The translations under genes were made by a program, and so were the position numbers. A DNA stretch of 27,547 nucleotides. Source: a virus. Below the pieces are notes generated by a model. The model ran no database searches. It saw only the letters and a program-made list of their open reading frames with translations, and was not told where the DNA came from. Below, one piece after another: positions 23,001 to 27,547 of the stretch (its first letter is position 1; every line of letters starts with the position of its first letter). The stretch covers positions 1-27,547 of the IMG/VR virus record IMGVR_UViG_3300008120_000935, one strand, 5' to 3'.

Positions 23001-23276
23001 GAAGACCCCAATCATTGGGTTCTTGCCACCCAGCGCCCCACCGGCAAAGCCGCCGATGGTGGCCAGAGGGCCGGCACCGAACAGCAGTGGGAAGGCGCCG
23101 GAAACCAGGGTGTTCTCCACCCGGCCCTGCAGGTCCTCGCCCTTCTTCTTCTTGTTGCGCAGGTCGGCCAGTTGGGTTTGTCGGCGGGCCACCGTCAGGG
23201 CACGTTCGTCCAGCTGGGCCGCTTTGATCCGCTCGGCGTTTTGTTGGCGCAGGCGCAGCCTGTTCACGCAGGGCAC
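20058..23276 (-). CDS. tape measure protein, C-terminal part (separated by a net +1 frame change)
   Basis: Reading continues the tape measure protein in the frame one base downstream of its N-terminal part. Coherent sequence starts near LRLRQQNAERIKAA (nt ~23258); the nominal GTG at 23276 has no support as a real start. Features in this numbering: hydrophobic glycine-rich segment FPLLFGAGPLATIGGFAGGA (62-81), lambda-H-like region SPTDALAAMEAAGLKVSDSL (116-135), long coiled coil (270-480), a metallopeptidase-like insert (~503-600; H538, D544, H590, H592), a Thr/Ala/Pro spacer (639-660), a second coiled coil (690-830), a hydrophobic part (860-915), and the C-terminus TGGFVTGPTKAMIGEGGESE, YVIPSSKMGSAMARW typical of tape measures. 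Together with the N-terminal part it spans ~1,550 residues, setting the length of a long flexible tail and passing into the host envelope during DNA ejection. Confidence 0.88.
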   Translation of the reverse strand: MPCVNRLRLRQQNAERIKAAQLDERALTVARRQTQLADLRNKKKKGEDLQGRVENTLVSGAFPLLFGAGPLATIGGFAGGALGGKNPMIGVFTSAIGQILDTYAKSLTDLASSLKSPTDALAAMEAAGLKVSDSLRYTVEQLSASGRGYEAQARVIAELNRRLGTDTTQSLFALYAEQKKLTAQWDQAVAALQSEVIPAVTGAVTILNIFAGALRELAKVRPPKWMTDFLLSSTSKALTGVDLPGVFRGLQGLGINAGKGAQPPALDLKGQEAEIDRRVQSAAQERQLRQQGIDLERSAVDLRLNAEEAVYGLRRKAADIERSSIELRQSIEDAIFSKRQELARAESDNLRRQAQLSIERLDLSLSQIGKGDPTSKFEGSQLVTAAREYLRVRGEGEADLAQKERELKLKLADIDRDGTKFRLDVSKKSADLQLQASDYQRDVAKTYLQLTRSAEDYKVKVAEYQYAMAQRTYELAKQTGDLQQVQAAATPLTSGGGGAPMTAGGYIDKEVLRKWLISQGMGRTSGDFTNAGHRTPNHMLNAMDMGFTAPQYDRNYVQKTIEMERKLRATGAFGNQLFGPERDPRGHATHLHVPTPGGKVPLTPGLAALMGGKTAATTQMSPLFQRPGASTAPVPVVVTGATGATAATAPTAPTAPGIPALPAAPKLADISGVLNVYTALVDKSKSIEISSMELVKRWKELGDQKAAVELQQRFDEVLRKALGPMNEIVEDQKNSAAYQREYGALLADGVLPALAEQLAKIKQTYTQAKELLDYEVLSVEAAIAEAKARGQITTELEKELALLKEKLGLLDKQKEKAEEGAKQAQSPGERLQGAYDKVQGELNALLDPVNQVIAGANAIGSAFGTAFKDVASGAKSAQQALADAFQSIAGHFLDMAAQMIAKYIEMQVIGLAMNFLGSAAGGFGGFSGAGPVAMPGAGVGGGSSMFMPGAPSFMATGGFVTGPTKAMIGEGGESEYVIPSSKMGSAMARWNAGSRGSSVIDGADPTGGPSSTGGSGAMTISVTTGPVLQFEGRNYVTQDQFTSGMRSTAKQAEQQTLRRMQHSPSTRRKIGV

Positions 23277-24711
23277 TGGTGCGGTTCCGCACCACCTGCA
23301 GCGACTTGCCCTCCAGGATCGTGCGCTGTTGGGCCTGTTGCAGCAACGGCTTGGCAGCTTCGGCGGCCTGTTTGTAGGTGGCAGCAGCGTTCTGGGCGGC
23401 CCGGTAACCCGGTTGGGCCGTCATGGTGTTGCCGCCGGGGAACAGCTGTCCGCCAGCCGGAACTTGGTTCAGTCCGTATGCCTTGCCTTGGAGGGCAGCG
23501 CTGCGTTCACGGGCTATCTGGGCGCTGCGGTTGTTCGCCCGCATCTCCTCCAAGCGAGCCTGGATCTGGCTCTTGTTGCCCAGCACGCCGGCTTTGCTGG
23601 AACGCTCCACGCGGGTGAGGTTGTCGGCCCATGCCTTGGTCTGGGCTGCCACCTCCGCAGCCAGACGGGCGTAGTCCTCCAGCTCGGTGTTGAGGCGGGA
23701 CTGCTCGGCCGCCATCTGTTTCTGGGCGTTGCGACCGGAGGTGAGCAGTGCCATCCGCCGCGACACCTCGGTGTCCCGAACGTCCTGGGTCTGCAAGCCC
23801 TTGGCCTGCCGAACCAGATCGTTGATCTTCTTCTGCTCCACCGTCTGGAGCTTCATCGCGGAGGCCAGCTGCTGCGCGGCCTCCCATGCCTGGACGGTGC
23901 TGGACTCAAACTCGCCGGACTGCCTTACCGCGTCGCGAAGCTGCGCGTTGAGCTGGTTGAGGGATGACCCCTGCAGCAGCGCCTCGAACGCATTTCCTGC
24001 CGAGATGACACTGCCTTCCAGCTTCTCCGCTGCAGAGGCAGCGTTCCGGATTCCGGCGGTGAGTTCAGCAATCTTTTGGGTCGCTTGCGTACCAACCGCA
24101 GTGTTGATTGCCTTGCCGGCAGTGATGGCCGCAGGCGCGAACGCCATGGCAGCAACCGCCGCCAAGCCCCAGCTGTTCGGAAGATCCTTCAGGTAGAGCA
24201 GCAGCTCCTGAATAGCGTTGCTACCGCCAACGGCTGCTTTGGCTGCGGTATCAATGCCAGCGCCGACACCAGCAATGGCGGCACCCGCGCCTCCCAAGCC
24301 TCCAGCAAGGGCAGTGGTCTTGGCCACCAGCCCTGTTAGGGCAGTCGTCAGGGCGCCAACGCCCTTTACCGCTGGTGCGGTGGCAGGCGCCATCTTGGCA
24401 AGTGCCAGACCTAAAGCACCGACGCCTCCACGTATTGCGCCACTCTTTATCTGGCTGTCCAGATTGCGAGCAGCCATCGCAAACTTATTGACCTGCGCAG
24501 CACCTACACCAAATGCTTCGCCGGTACGTTTCAATGCAGCGGGCAAGTTCCCGCTGATGGCGTTCTTTAATCCCGCGCCACTACCAAACAGCTCAAACTT
24601 CAGCCCACCTGCTCGCTGTAGCTGTTCAAGCTGCCCGGTCAGCTTGTCCAGCTGGCGTTCTGCCTGCTTGGTGTCGGCAGTGACCTTGATGTTCTGGATG
24701 AAGTCAGCCAA
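22921..24711 (-). CDS. tape measure protein, N-terminal part (coherent to about 23260)
   Basis: TTG start at 24711 (TTG GCT GAC TTC), with GAGG about 12 nt upstream; no ATG is available. The first 484 residues are typical tape measure: MADFIQNIKVTADTKQAERQ, a helical start, hydrophobic Gly/Ala-rich stretches (VGALTTALTGLVAKTTALAG, AAVAAMAFAPAAITAGKAIN) and long coiled coils up to RNRTSALREQ. After that this frame turns into Pro/Arg/Gly-rich sequence (APAPTKRRADQSGPAGRTC and onward) that is plainly an out-of-frame read of the continuing coiled coil in the neighbouring frame. The coding content therefore moves to the other frame at about 23259. As deposited, the full tape measure would need a frameshift, or the base is an assembly or sequencing insertion. 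It follows the chaperone genes after a terminator-like hairpin. Confidence 0.85.
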   Translation of the reverse strand: MADFIQNIKVTADTKQAERQLDKLTGQLEQLQRAGGLKFELFGSGAGLKNAISGNLPAALKRTGEAFGVGAAQVNKFAMAARNLDSQIKSGAIRGGVGALGLALAKMAPATAPAVKGVGALTTALTGLVAKTTALAGGLGGAGAAIAGVGAGIDTAAKAAVGGSNAIQELLLYLKDLPNSWGLAAVAAMAFAPAAITAGKAINTAVGTQATQKIAELTAGIRNAASAAEKLEGSVISAGNAFEALLQGSSLNQLNAQLRDAVRQSGEFESSTVQAWEAAQQLASAMKLQTVEQKKINDLVRQAKGLQTQDVRDTEVSRRMALLTSGRNAQKQMAAEQSRLNTELEDYARLAAEVAAQTKAWADNLTRVERSSKAGVLGNKSQIQARLEEMRANNRSAQIARERSAALQGKAYGLNQVPAGGQLFPGGNTMTAQPGYRAAQNAAATYKQAAEAAKPLLQQAQQRTILEGKSLQVVRNRTSALREQAAPAPTKRRADQSGPAGRTCPDGGPPTNPTGRPAQQEEEGRGPAGPGGEHPGFRRLPTAVRCRPSGHHRRLCRWGAGWQEPNDWGLHQRHWPDPGHLRQVPDGLGQLAEVAD

Positions 24712-24738
24712 GAACCCAGGTCCTCACCGCGTGGCACC

Positions 24739-24746
24739 AGTCTAGG
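24739..24746 (-). promoter_or_regulatory. AGTCTAGG element, copy 3
   Basis: Lies in the 54-nt gap between the chaperone genes and the tape measure gene, 28-35 nt upstream of its TTG start and just after the T run of the terminator at 24755-24781. Confidence 0.3.
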
Positions 24747-24754
24747 CGGACAGT

Positions 24755-24781
24755 AAAAAGCGGGCCTACCGGCGGGCCCGC
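24755..24781 (-). terminator. intrinsic terminator/attenuator between chaperones and tape measure
   Basis: On the minus strand, a perfect 7-bp GC stem (arm GCGGGCC with arm GGCCCGC, 8-nt loop) is followed at once by TTTTT. The stop codon TAG of the GT-like gene (24768-24766) lies across the loop and stem, so a ribosome finishing that gene would melt the hairpin. Partial read-through would allow tape measure expression. Confidence 0.75.
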
Positions 24782-24975
24782 CTCATGGCTTTCTCCTGCT
24801 GGTCGTTCAGATAACCGAAGTAGGCGCTCCAGCCCAACAACTCCTCGGGAGTTACTTCCGCCCAGAGGCGGGTGAGGGTCATCCCGAGTTCCTTGGCCAC
24901 CGCGAACGACAGCAGTAGCCATTGATCTTTCTCAAGCTCCTTTTGCAGTGCTTTTGGGCTCCAGGGGCTCCTCAT
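24766..24975 (-). CDS. tail assembly chaperone, GT-like extension (reached by frameshift)
   Basis: 69 codons from an ATG at 24975, but probably translated as the T-extension of the upstream chaperone: from the CCC-AAA site (24958-24953) the frame reads KALQKELEKDQWLLLSFAVA, KELGMTLTRLWAEVTPEELL, GWSAYFGYLNDQQEKAMRRA. The 'L....L....(T)..EL.GW.AYF.L...Q.E.A.R.A' pattern is that of GT-type tail assembly chaperone C-termini in siphophages with lambda-like tails. It binds the tape measure protein and tail tube subunits during assembly and is absent from the virion. The frame lies one base downstream of the first chaperone's frame. Independent initiation at the internal ATG cannot be excluded. Confidence 0.75.
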   Translation of the reverse strand: MRSPWSPKALQKELEKDQWLLLSFAVAKELGMTLTRLWAEVTPEELLGWSAYFGYLNDQQEKAMRRARR

Positions 24976-25294
24976 CCTCCGCGCTGGTGAGGACGGCGAG
25001 CATCAGCTTTTGGAGGTCCTCGTCGCGTACCTCATGCTTCAGCTCGGCCAGGTCGGCCGGCATGAACAGGCGCTGGCCGGCTTCGTCGAGGGCCTTGTCC
25101 ACCAGCAGCTGGAGGGCGAAGGCGTTGGCGTCGTCACCCTTGGCGGTGCGCTGGGCCTTGTCCCGCTCGGCCATGGTCAGCGGCCGTGCCCAGAACGTGA
25201 AGGTGCTGCCATCGTGCAGTTCCACGTCCTTGCGCGACGGCACCAGGTTGGCGGCGTTCTTCAGACGGTCGATGGCGCGGATGGCAGATGCCAT
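24932..25294 (-). CDS. tail assembly chaperone, G-like
   Basis: 120 aa, ATG at 25294. MASAIRAIDRLKNAANLVPS, RKDVELHDGSTFTFWARPLT, MAERDKAQRTAKGDDANAFA, then LQLLVDKALDEAGQRLF and an acidic C-terminus (AEDEEPLEPKSTAKGA). The short N-terminal beta part, the 'PLTMAERDKA' helix start and the acidic helical end fit G-like tail assembly chaperones, which sit between the major tail and tape measure genes as here. Near its 3' end the codons CCC-AAA-A (24958 onward) form a candidate +1 slip site joining it to the GT-like frame. It is preceded by a strong terminator 45 nt upstream, so it needs read-through or its own promoter; TATACT at 25324-25319 is a weak -10 candidate without a convincing -35. Confidence 0.78.
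   Translation of the reverse strand: MASAIRAIDRLKNAANLVPSRKDVELHDGSTFTFWARPLTMAERDKAQRTAKGDDANAFALQLLVDKALDEAGQRLFMPADLAELKHEVRDEDLQKLMLAVLTSAEDEEPLEPKSTAKGA
24951..24958 (-). promoter_or_regulatory. candidate programmed +1 frameshift site
   Basis: Coding-strand CCCAAAAG, with CCC as in-frame codon 113 of the G-like chaperone. A forward slip of the Pro-tRNA from CCC to CCA moves the ribosome into the GT-like frame, which begins its coherent sequence exactly there. +1 slips at CCC codons are known in phage structural genes (Listeria phage PSA). Confidence 0.55.
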
Positions 25295-25338
25295 GCAGGG
25301 GTGTGGTGTACTCAGTTAAGTATAGATCCTGTGCCAGT

Positions 25339-25361
25339 AAAAAGCCCCGCCGAAGCGGGGC
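25339..25361 (-). terminator. intrinsic terminator downstream of the major tail gene
   Basis: On the minus strand, a perfect 7-bp stem (arm GCCCCGC with arm GCGGGGC) closed by a TTCG tetraloop and followed directly by TTTTT. It lies 29 nt past the major tail gene's stop and 45 nt before the chaperone start. Highly expressed major tail genes are often followed by such partial terminators that lower expression of the next genes. Confidence 0.88.
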
Positions 25362-25389
25362 ACCGTCTCTTCTCGACCAACCCTGTCTA

Positions 25390-26481
25390 TCAGGCGAGGC
25401 TGAGGTTGAACAGGTGGCTGGGGGGACCGGAGAGGCTGAAATTGATCGAAGCCACGATGGCATCGCTGGTGTTCACCGAGATGGAGAAACCCTCCAGCGA
25501 GACGGGTGCCTCGATGTAGGAGGACGCGGTGTCATCCATGATGCCGCCAGAGCCTTCGATGGCGTTGACGTACAGCTTCACCGTGGCGCCGGCCTGGGAC
25601 TTCAGCAGCGAGTTGGCGATCAGGCGGCTGCTCAGGCTGGTGTTGTCACCAGAGAACAGGACGCTCATCGAACCAGAACCGCTGGCGTAACCAGGGATGG
25701 TGGTACGGAAGCTGGCGTATTTGTCAGCTTCACCACCAGTGCTACAAGGCAGGGTGGTGATGTCGATCGATTCACGGCTGAAGTCCAGGCTCCATTCCTG
25801 AACCATGCAGGTCACGCTGTACTCGGAGTAACCGACGTTGATGTGACCGGTGGTGTTTTCCCGTGCGGTGGTCAGCGTGGCAGTGCCGCTGAAGGCAGTA
25901 CCGGGAGCGGTCTTGTCGATCGCATCGCCAGCAGCGTTGCGGCCGCCGCTCAGGGCAATGGTGCCGGCGCCGGTGGTGTAGCCCTTGCCCGCCACGGTGA
26001 CCGTGATGGCACCAGCGTTCAGAGCACCGCCGGCAGGAACCACAACAGTGGCGCGGGCGCTGGACTCGCTGCCACCACCGATTGTCTGCACCAGGCGGAC
26101 ATCGGTGTAGGTGCCGGGGGTGTAGCCCGCGCCAGCGGTGGCGGCAGCCAGGGAGGCGATACCGGAGCCAGCTTGGCCGCCAGCGCCGGCAAGGGTGATC
26201 GGCACGCCGCCCTTGGTGGCGGACACCGCGATGCTGGTCTTGGTGACATCCACCACGAAATACTTCGTGTTGGCGGTCAGCGCGGTGTCGAGCACACCAG
26301 CACCTTCCGTCTTGAACACCACGGGGTCGCCCACGCGGTAGTCATGGTTGCCAGGCACGGTCAGGTACTTGCCGGCAGGGAAGTCAGTTGCGTCTGACAG
26401 ACAGAACTGAACACCTGCAGGCTTGAAGGTGATCAGACCATCGGAGCCGGTGAGGGCGGATGTAGTGCAGTTGACGGCCAC
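25390..26481 (-). CDS. major tail tube protein with inserted domains
   Basis: 363 aa from a GTG. The tube fold is at the ends: residues ~1-30 and ~215-363 (MVQEWSLDFSRESIDITTLP, IPGYASGSGSMSVLFSGDN, SSYIEAPVSLEGFSISVNTS, ending AIVASINFSLSGP). Residues ~45-95 (DYRVGDPVVFKTEGAGVLDT, KYFVVDVTKTSIAVSATKGG) and ~117-185 (GAGYTPGTYTDVRLVQTIGG, VTVAGKGYTTGAGTIALSGG) are two inserted beta modules of the kind seen in many phage structural proteins, probably displayed on the tail surface. Position supports the call: after the terminator/completion genes, before the chaperones and tape measure, and followed by a strong terminator as expected for an abundant structural protein. Confidence 0.85.
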   Translation of the reverse strand: MAVNCTTSALTGSDGLITFKPAGVQFCLSDATDFPAGKYLTVPGNHDYRVGDPVVFKTEGAGVLDTALTANTKYFVVDVTKTSIAVSATKGGVPITLAGAGGQAGSGIASLAAATAGAGYTPGTYTDVRLVQTIGGGSESSARATVVVPAGGALNAGAITVTVAGKGYTTGAGTIALSGGRNAAGDAIDKTAPGTAFSGTATLTTARENTTGHINVGYSEYSVTCMVQEWSLDFSRESIDITTLPCSTGGEADKYASFRTTIPGYASGSGSMSVLFSGDNTSLSSRLIANSLLKSQAGATVKLYVNAIEGSGGIMDDTASSYIEAPVSLEGFSISVNTSDAIVASINFSLSGPPSHLFNLSLA

Positions 26482-26530
26482 TTAGGGGACCTCAGAGAAA
26501 CGACAGGCGGGGGCGTCACCTGCGGGGGCT

Positions 26531-26557
26531 CAGGCTGCCCTAACTGTAGGCAGCCTG
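26531..26557. other. 9-bp perfect hairpin enclosing the stop codon of the tail terminator gene
   Basis: Arms CAGGCTGCC (26531-26539) and GGCAGCCTG (26549-26557) pair perfectly around a 9-nt loop that contains the TAG (26542-26540) of the frame-corrected U-like gene. No T run follows on either strand, so it is not a standard terminator; RNA stabilisation or coupling control is possible. Confidence 0.7.
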
Positions 26558-26960
26558 GAACCCGCAGCTCAGCCGTGTCAGCTGGTGGGGTCTGCCGTCC
26601 AGGGAGGTGAAGGTGGGGCCGTTGATCTCGTTGATGCGCCCGCTCACCACATCGGGAGTCGTGGTGTCGAGGTGGAGGGGCAGGTTGTTCAGGGCGAAGG
26701 TCACCACGCTGGCGATCTCGCCCGCGACCCTTAGGGGTGTAGATCTCTACCACCAGGGAGCCGCGAATTCGCTCCATCGGTCCGCAGAAGGTCTGCTCGG
26801 TGGTCGGTCCAAAGTTCACCCGCATCAACACGAACTCAGCCTCCGCGTCGTTATCGACGTAGGTCTGGTTGTCAGTGAAGACGGGGATGGTGGCGTCGTA
26901 GGTGGTGATGCCGTCCTCGACGGGCTGCTCAAAGAAGCGGCGGATGGCTTGCAGGGTCAC
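26540..26960 (-). CDS. U-like tail terminator protein, frame broken near 26728-26737
   Basis: GTG start at 26960 in a GTGA overlap. Frame 1 gives TLQAIRRFFEQPVEDGITTY, DATIPVFTDNQTYVDNDAEA, RIRGSLVVEIYTPKG, then degenerates into Arg/Pro/His-rich sequence. From ~26731 the frame one base downstream gives VAGEIASVVTFALNNLPLHL, VVSGRINEINGPTFTSLDGR, PHQLTRLSCGFQAAYS and a TAG at 26542-26540. The joined ~139-aa protein has the look of a tail terminator/completion protein (SLVVEIYTP.G.G......; C-terminal 'RL.CGFQA'). It would cap the tail tube before head joining. Left uncorrected, the first frame runs on to 26433, past the stop hairpin and into the major tail gene. Either the sequence has an extra base in CCCCTAAGGG or the gene is truly disrupted. 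Confidence 0.72.
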
Positions 26961-27418
26961 TTGAACACCTCCTTGAAGGCAGCCTTGGCGGCTTCCTTGT
27001 TGATGCGGATCAACTCGCCGCCCTCCATGAGATTGGTGTACCAGTCCTGGGGAGCGGTTTCGTTGCCGCCCCCCTTGATGCGACCGGGCTCCAAGTCCAT
27101 GGCAATGGCGCGGTACTCCATCTGGTTGCCGATGGTGTAGCCCTTGCGCAAGTCAGCTGGAGGGATTGGTGGCATGGTGTAGACCCGGTTCTCGCGTGCC
27201 TCGGGCTTGGGGCTCTGCTCCACCCCCTGCAGTGTGGCGGGGATATTCACGTTGCCGGAAACGACCACCCACTCGTTGGCGAAGTAGCCGTCCCAGTAGG
27301 GACCTTCTTCCTGTAAGTCCCGCACGGTGTTGTAGGCCATAGCCTCCATAGCGTTGCGGGTGGCTTCCCGTGCTTTGCGCATCGTGAAGTCCTTGAGGCT
27401 GCCTTGACGCTTTGCCAT
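26957..27418 (-). CDS. HK97 gp10-like tail completion protein (lambda Z-like position)
   Basis: 153 aa. MAKRQGSLKDFTMRKAREAT, RNAMEAMAYNTVRDLQEEGP, then YWDGYFANEWVVVSGN, PPADLRKGYTIGNQMEYRAI, AMDLEPGRIKGGGNETAPQD and W. The N-terminal amphipathic helix followed by 'GP..(D/S)G.F...W.V..G' and a 'Y.I.N...YA...E.G' segment is the gp10-like layout of proteins that complete the tail or head-tail joint. Position first in the tail cluster agrees. ATG at 27418 in a TAATG overlap with the gene to the right; stop in a GTGA overlap with the terminator gene. Confidence 0.75.
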   Translation of the reverse strand: MAKRQGSLKDFTMRKAREATRNAMEAMAYNTVRDLQEEGPYWDGYFANEWVVVSGNVNIPATLQGVEQSPKPEARENRVYTMPPIPPADLRKGYTIGNQMEYRAIAMDLEPGRIKGGGNETAPQDWYTNLMEGGELIRINKEAAKAAFKEVFK

Positions 27419-27547
27419 TACTGCGGCCTTGCGACGCAGGCGAACAGTACCGGGTTGTCGCCCCGGTAGGTCACTGGGTTGATCACCTTGGCGTGGATGG
27501 TGGTACCCGCCTGCTGGTACTCAAAGCTGTCTGCCGTGGTTATGTAA
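27418..27547 (-). CDS. partial gene, C-terminal 42 residues of a connector/neck-type protein
   Basis: The frame is open from the right edge and ends with TAA overlapping the next start (TAATG). The visible end reads YITTADSFEYQQAGTTIHAK, VINPVTYRGDNPVLFACVAR, PQ. No family can be assigned from 42 residues; immediately upstream of a Z/gp10-like gene a head-tail connector or head-completion protein would be expected, which is inference from gene order. Confidence 0.55.
   Translation of the reverse strand, partial: YITTADSFEYQQAGTTIHAKVINPVTYRGDNPVLFACVARPQ

Noticed and set aside
22921-23255. Pro/Arg-rich C-terminus of the tape measure N-terminal frame as a real domain
   Set aside because: The other frame over the same bases gives convincing tape measure coiled coil, so this tail is a frameshift product.
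25319-25324. TATACT as a -10 promoter box for the chaperone genes (minus strand)
   Set aside because: No acceptable -35 hexamer at 16-18 nt; the T run of the terminator occupies that place. Kept only as a weak candidate in the chaperone entry.
26433-26727. Arg/Pro/His-rich C-terminus of the tail terminator frame
   Set aside because: The neighbouring frame gives coherent protein ending at a proper TAG before the major tail gene; the long frame would overlap that gene.

Overview
The window looks like part of a long-tailed (siphovirus-type) double-stranded DNA phage or prophage. Three things show this: a complete lambda-like tail morphogenesis order on the minus strand, a family A DNA polymerase, and densely packed small genes with stop/start overlaps. 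GC content is high from about position 1,020 onward. Several families (tail fibre N-termini, gp10-like and L-like minor tail proteins, small proteins beginning MTDHPITPPPEL or MTEPLSPAAQ) resemble, from memory, proteins of phages of picocyanobacteria (Synechococcus/Cyanobium). The host assignment is therefore inference. No capsid, portal, terminase, integrase, tRNA, rRNA or CRISPR array was seen.

Positions 1-8140 (plus strand) form one tightly coupled array. It starts with two genes of lower GC content: the end of a DUF4326 protein and an unrecognised 231-aa protein. Next come small phage genes and DNA polymerase A, then a double Cys4 protein, a DUF3310 protein and an NrdR-like zinc ribbon. 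A GH19 endolysin, a class 3 lipase-like hydrolase, a coiled-coil micropeptide and a 31-aa single-span membrane peptide follow; I read these as a lysis/accessory block. Four small proteins close the array. Most junctions overlap by 1, 4 or 8 nt, so translational coupling is likely.

Positions 8141-27547 (minus strand, transcribed from right to left) are the tail operon. In transcription order: the end of a connector-type gene, a gp10/Z-like tail completion protein, a U-like tail terminator whose frame is broken, the major tail tube protein, the G/GT tail assembly chaperones with a candidate +1 frameshift site, and the tape measure protein, which is split by a net +1 frame change. Then follow L-like, K-like (NlpC/P60) and J-like tip proteins, a small tail protein, two further tail-tube-like or baseplate proteins, and three fibre or fibre-like genes ending in a glycine-rich adhesin and a small DUF7936-like protein. 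Two minus-strand intrinsic terminators lie inside this operon (after the major tail protein and after the chaperone genes). A third, for the operon end, is buried inside the convergent plus-strand gene.

Most notable: the CCC-AAA +1 frameshift candidate in the chaperones, two independent same-direction frame breaks in tail genes, a LAS-type metallopeptidase-like motif inside the tape measure protein, a lipase beside the endolysin, hairpins that enclose stop codons, and a recurrent AGTCTAGG element in tail-operon gaps.
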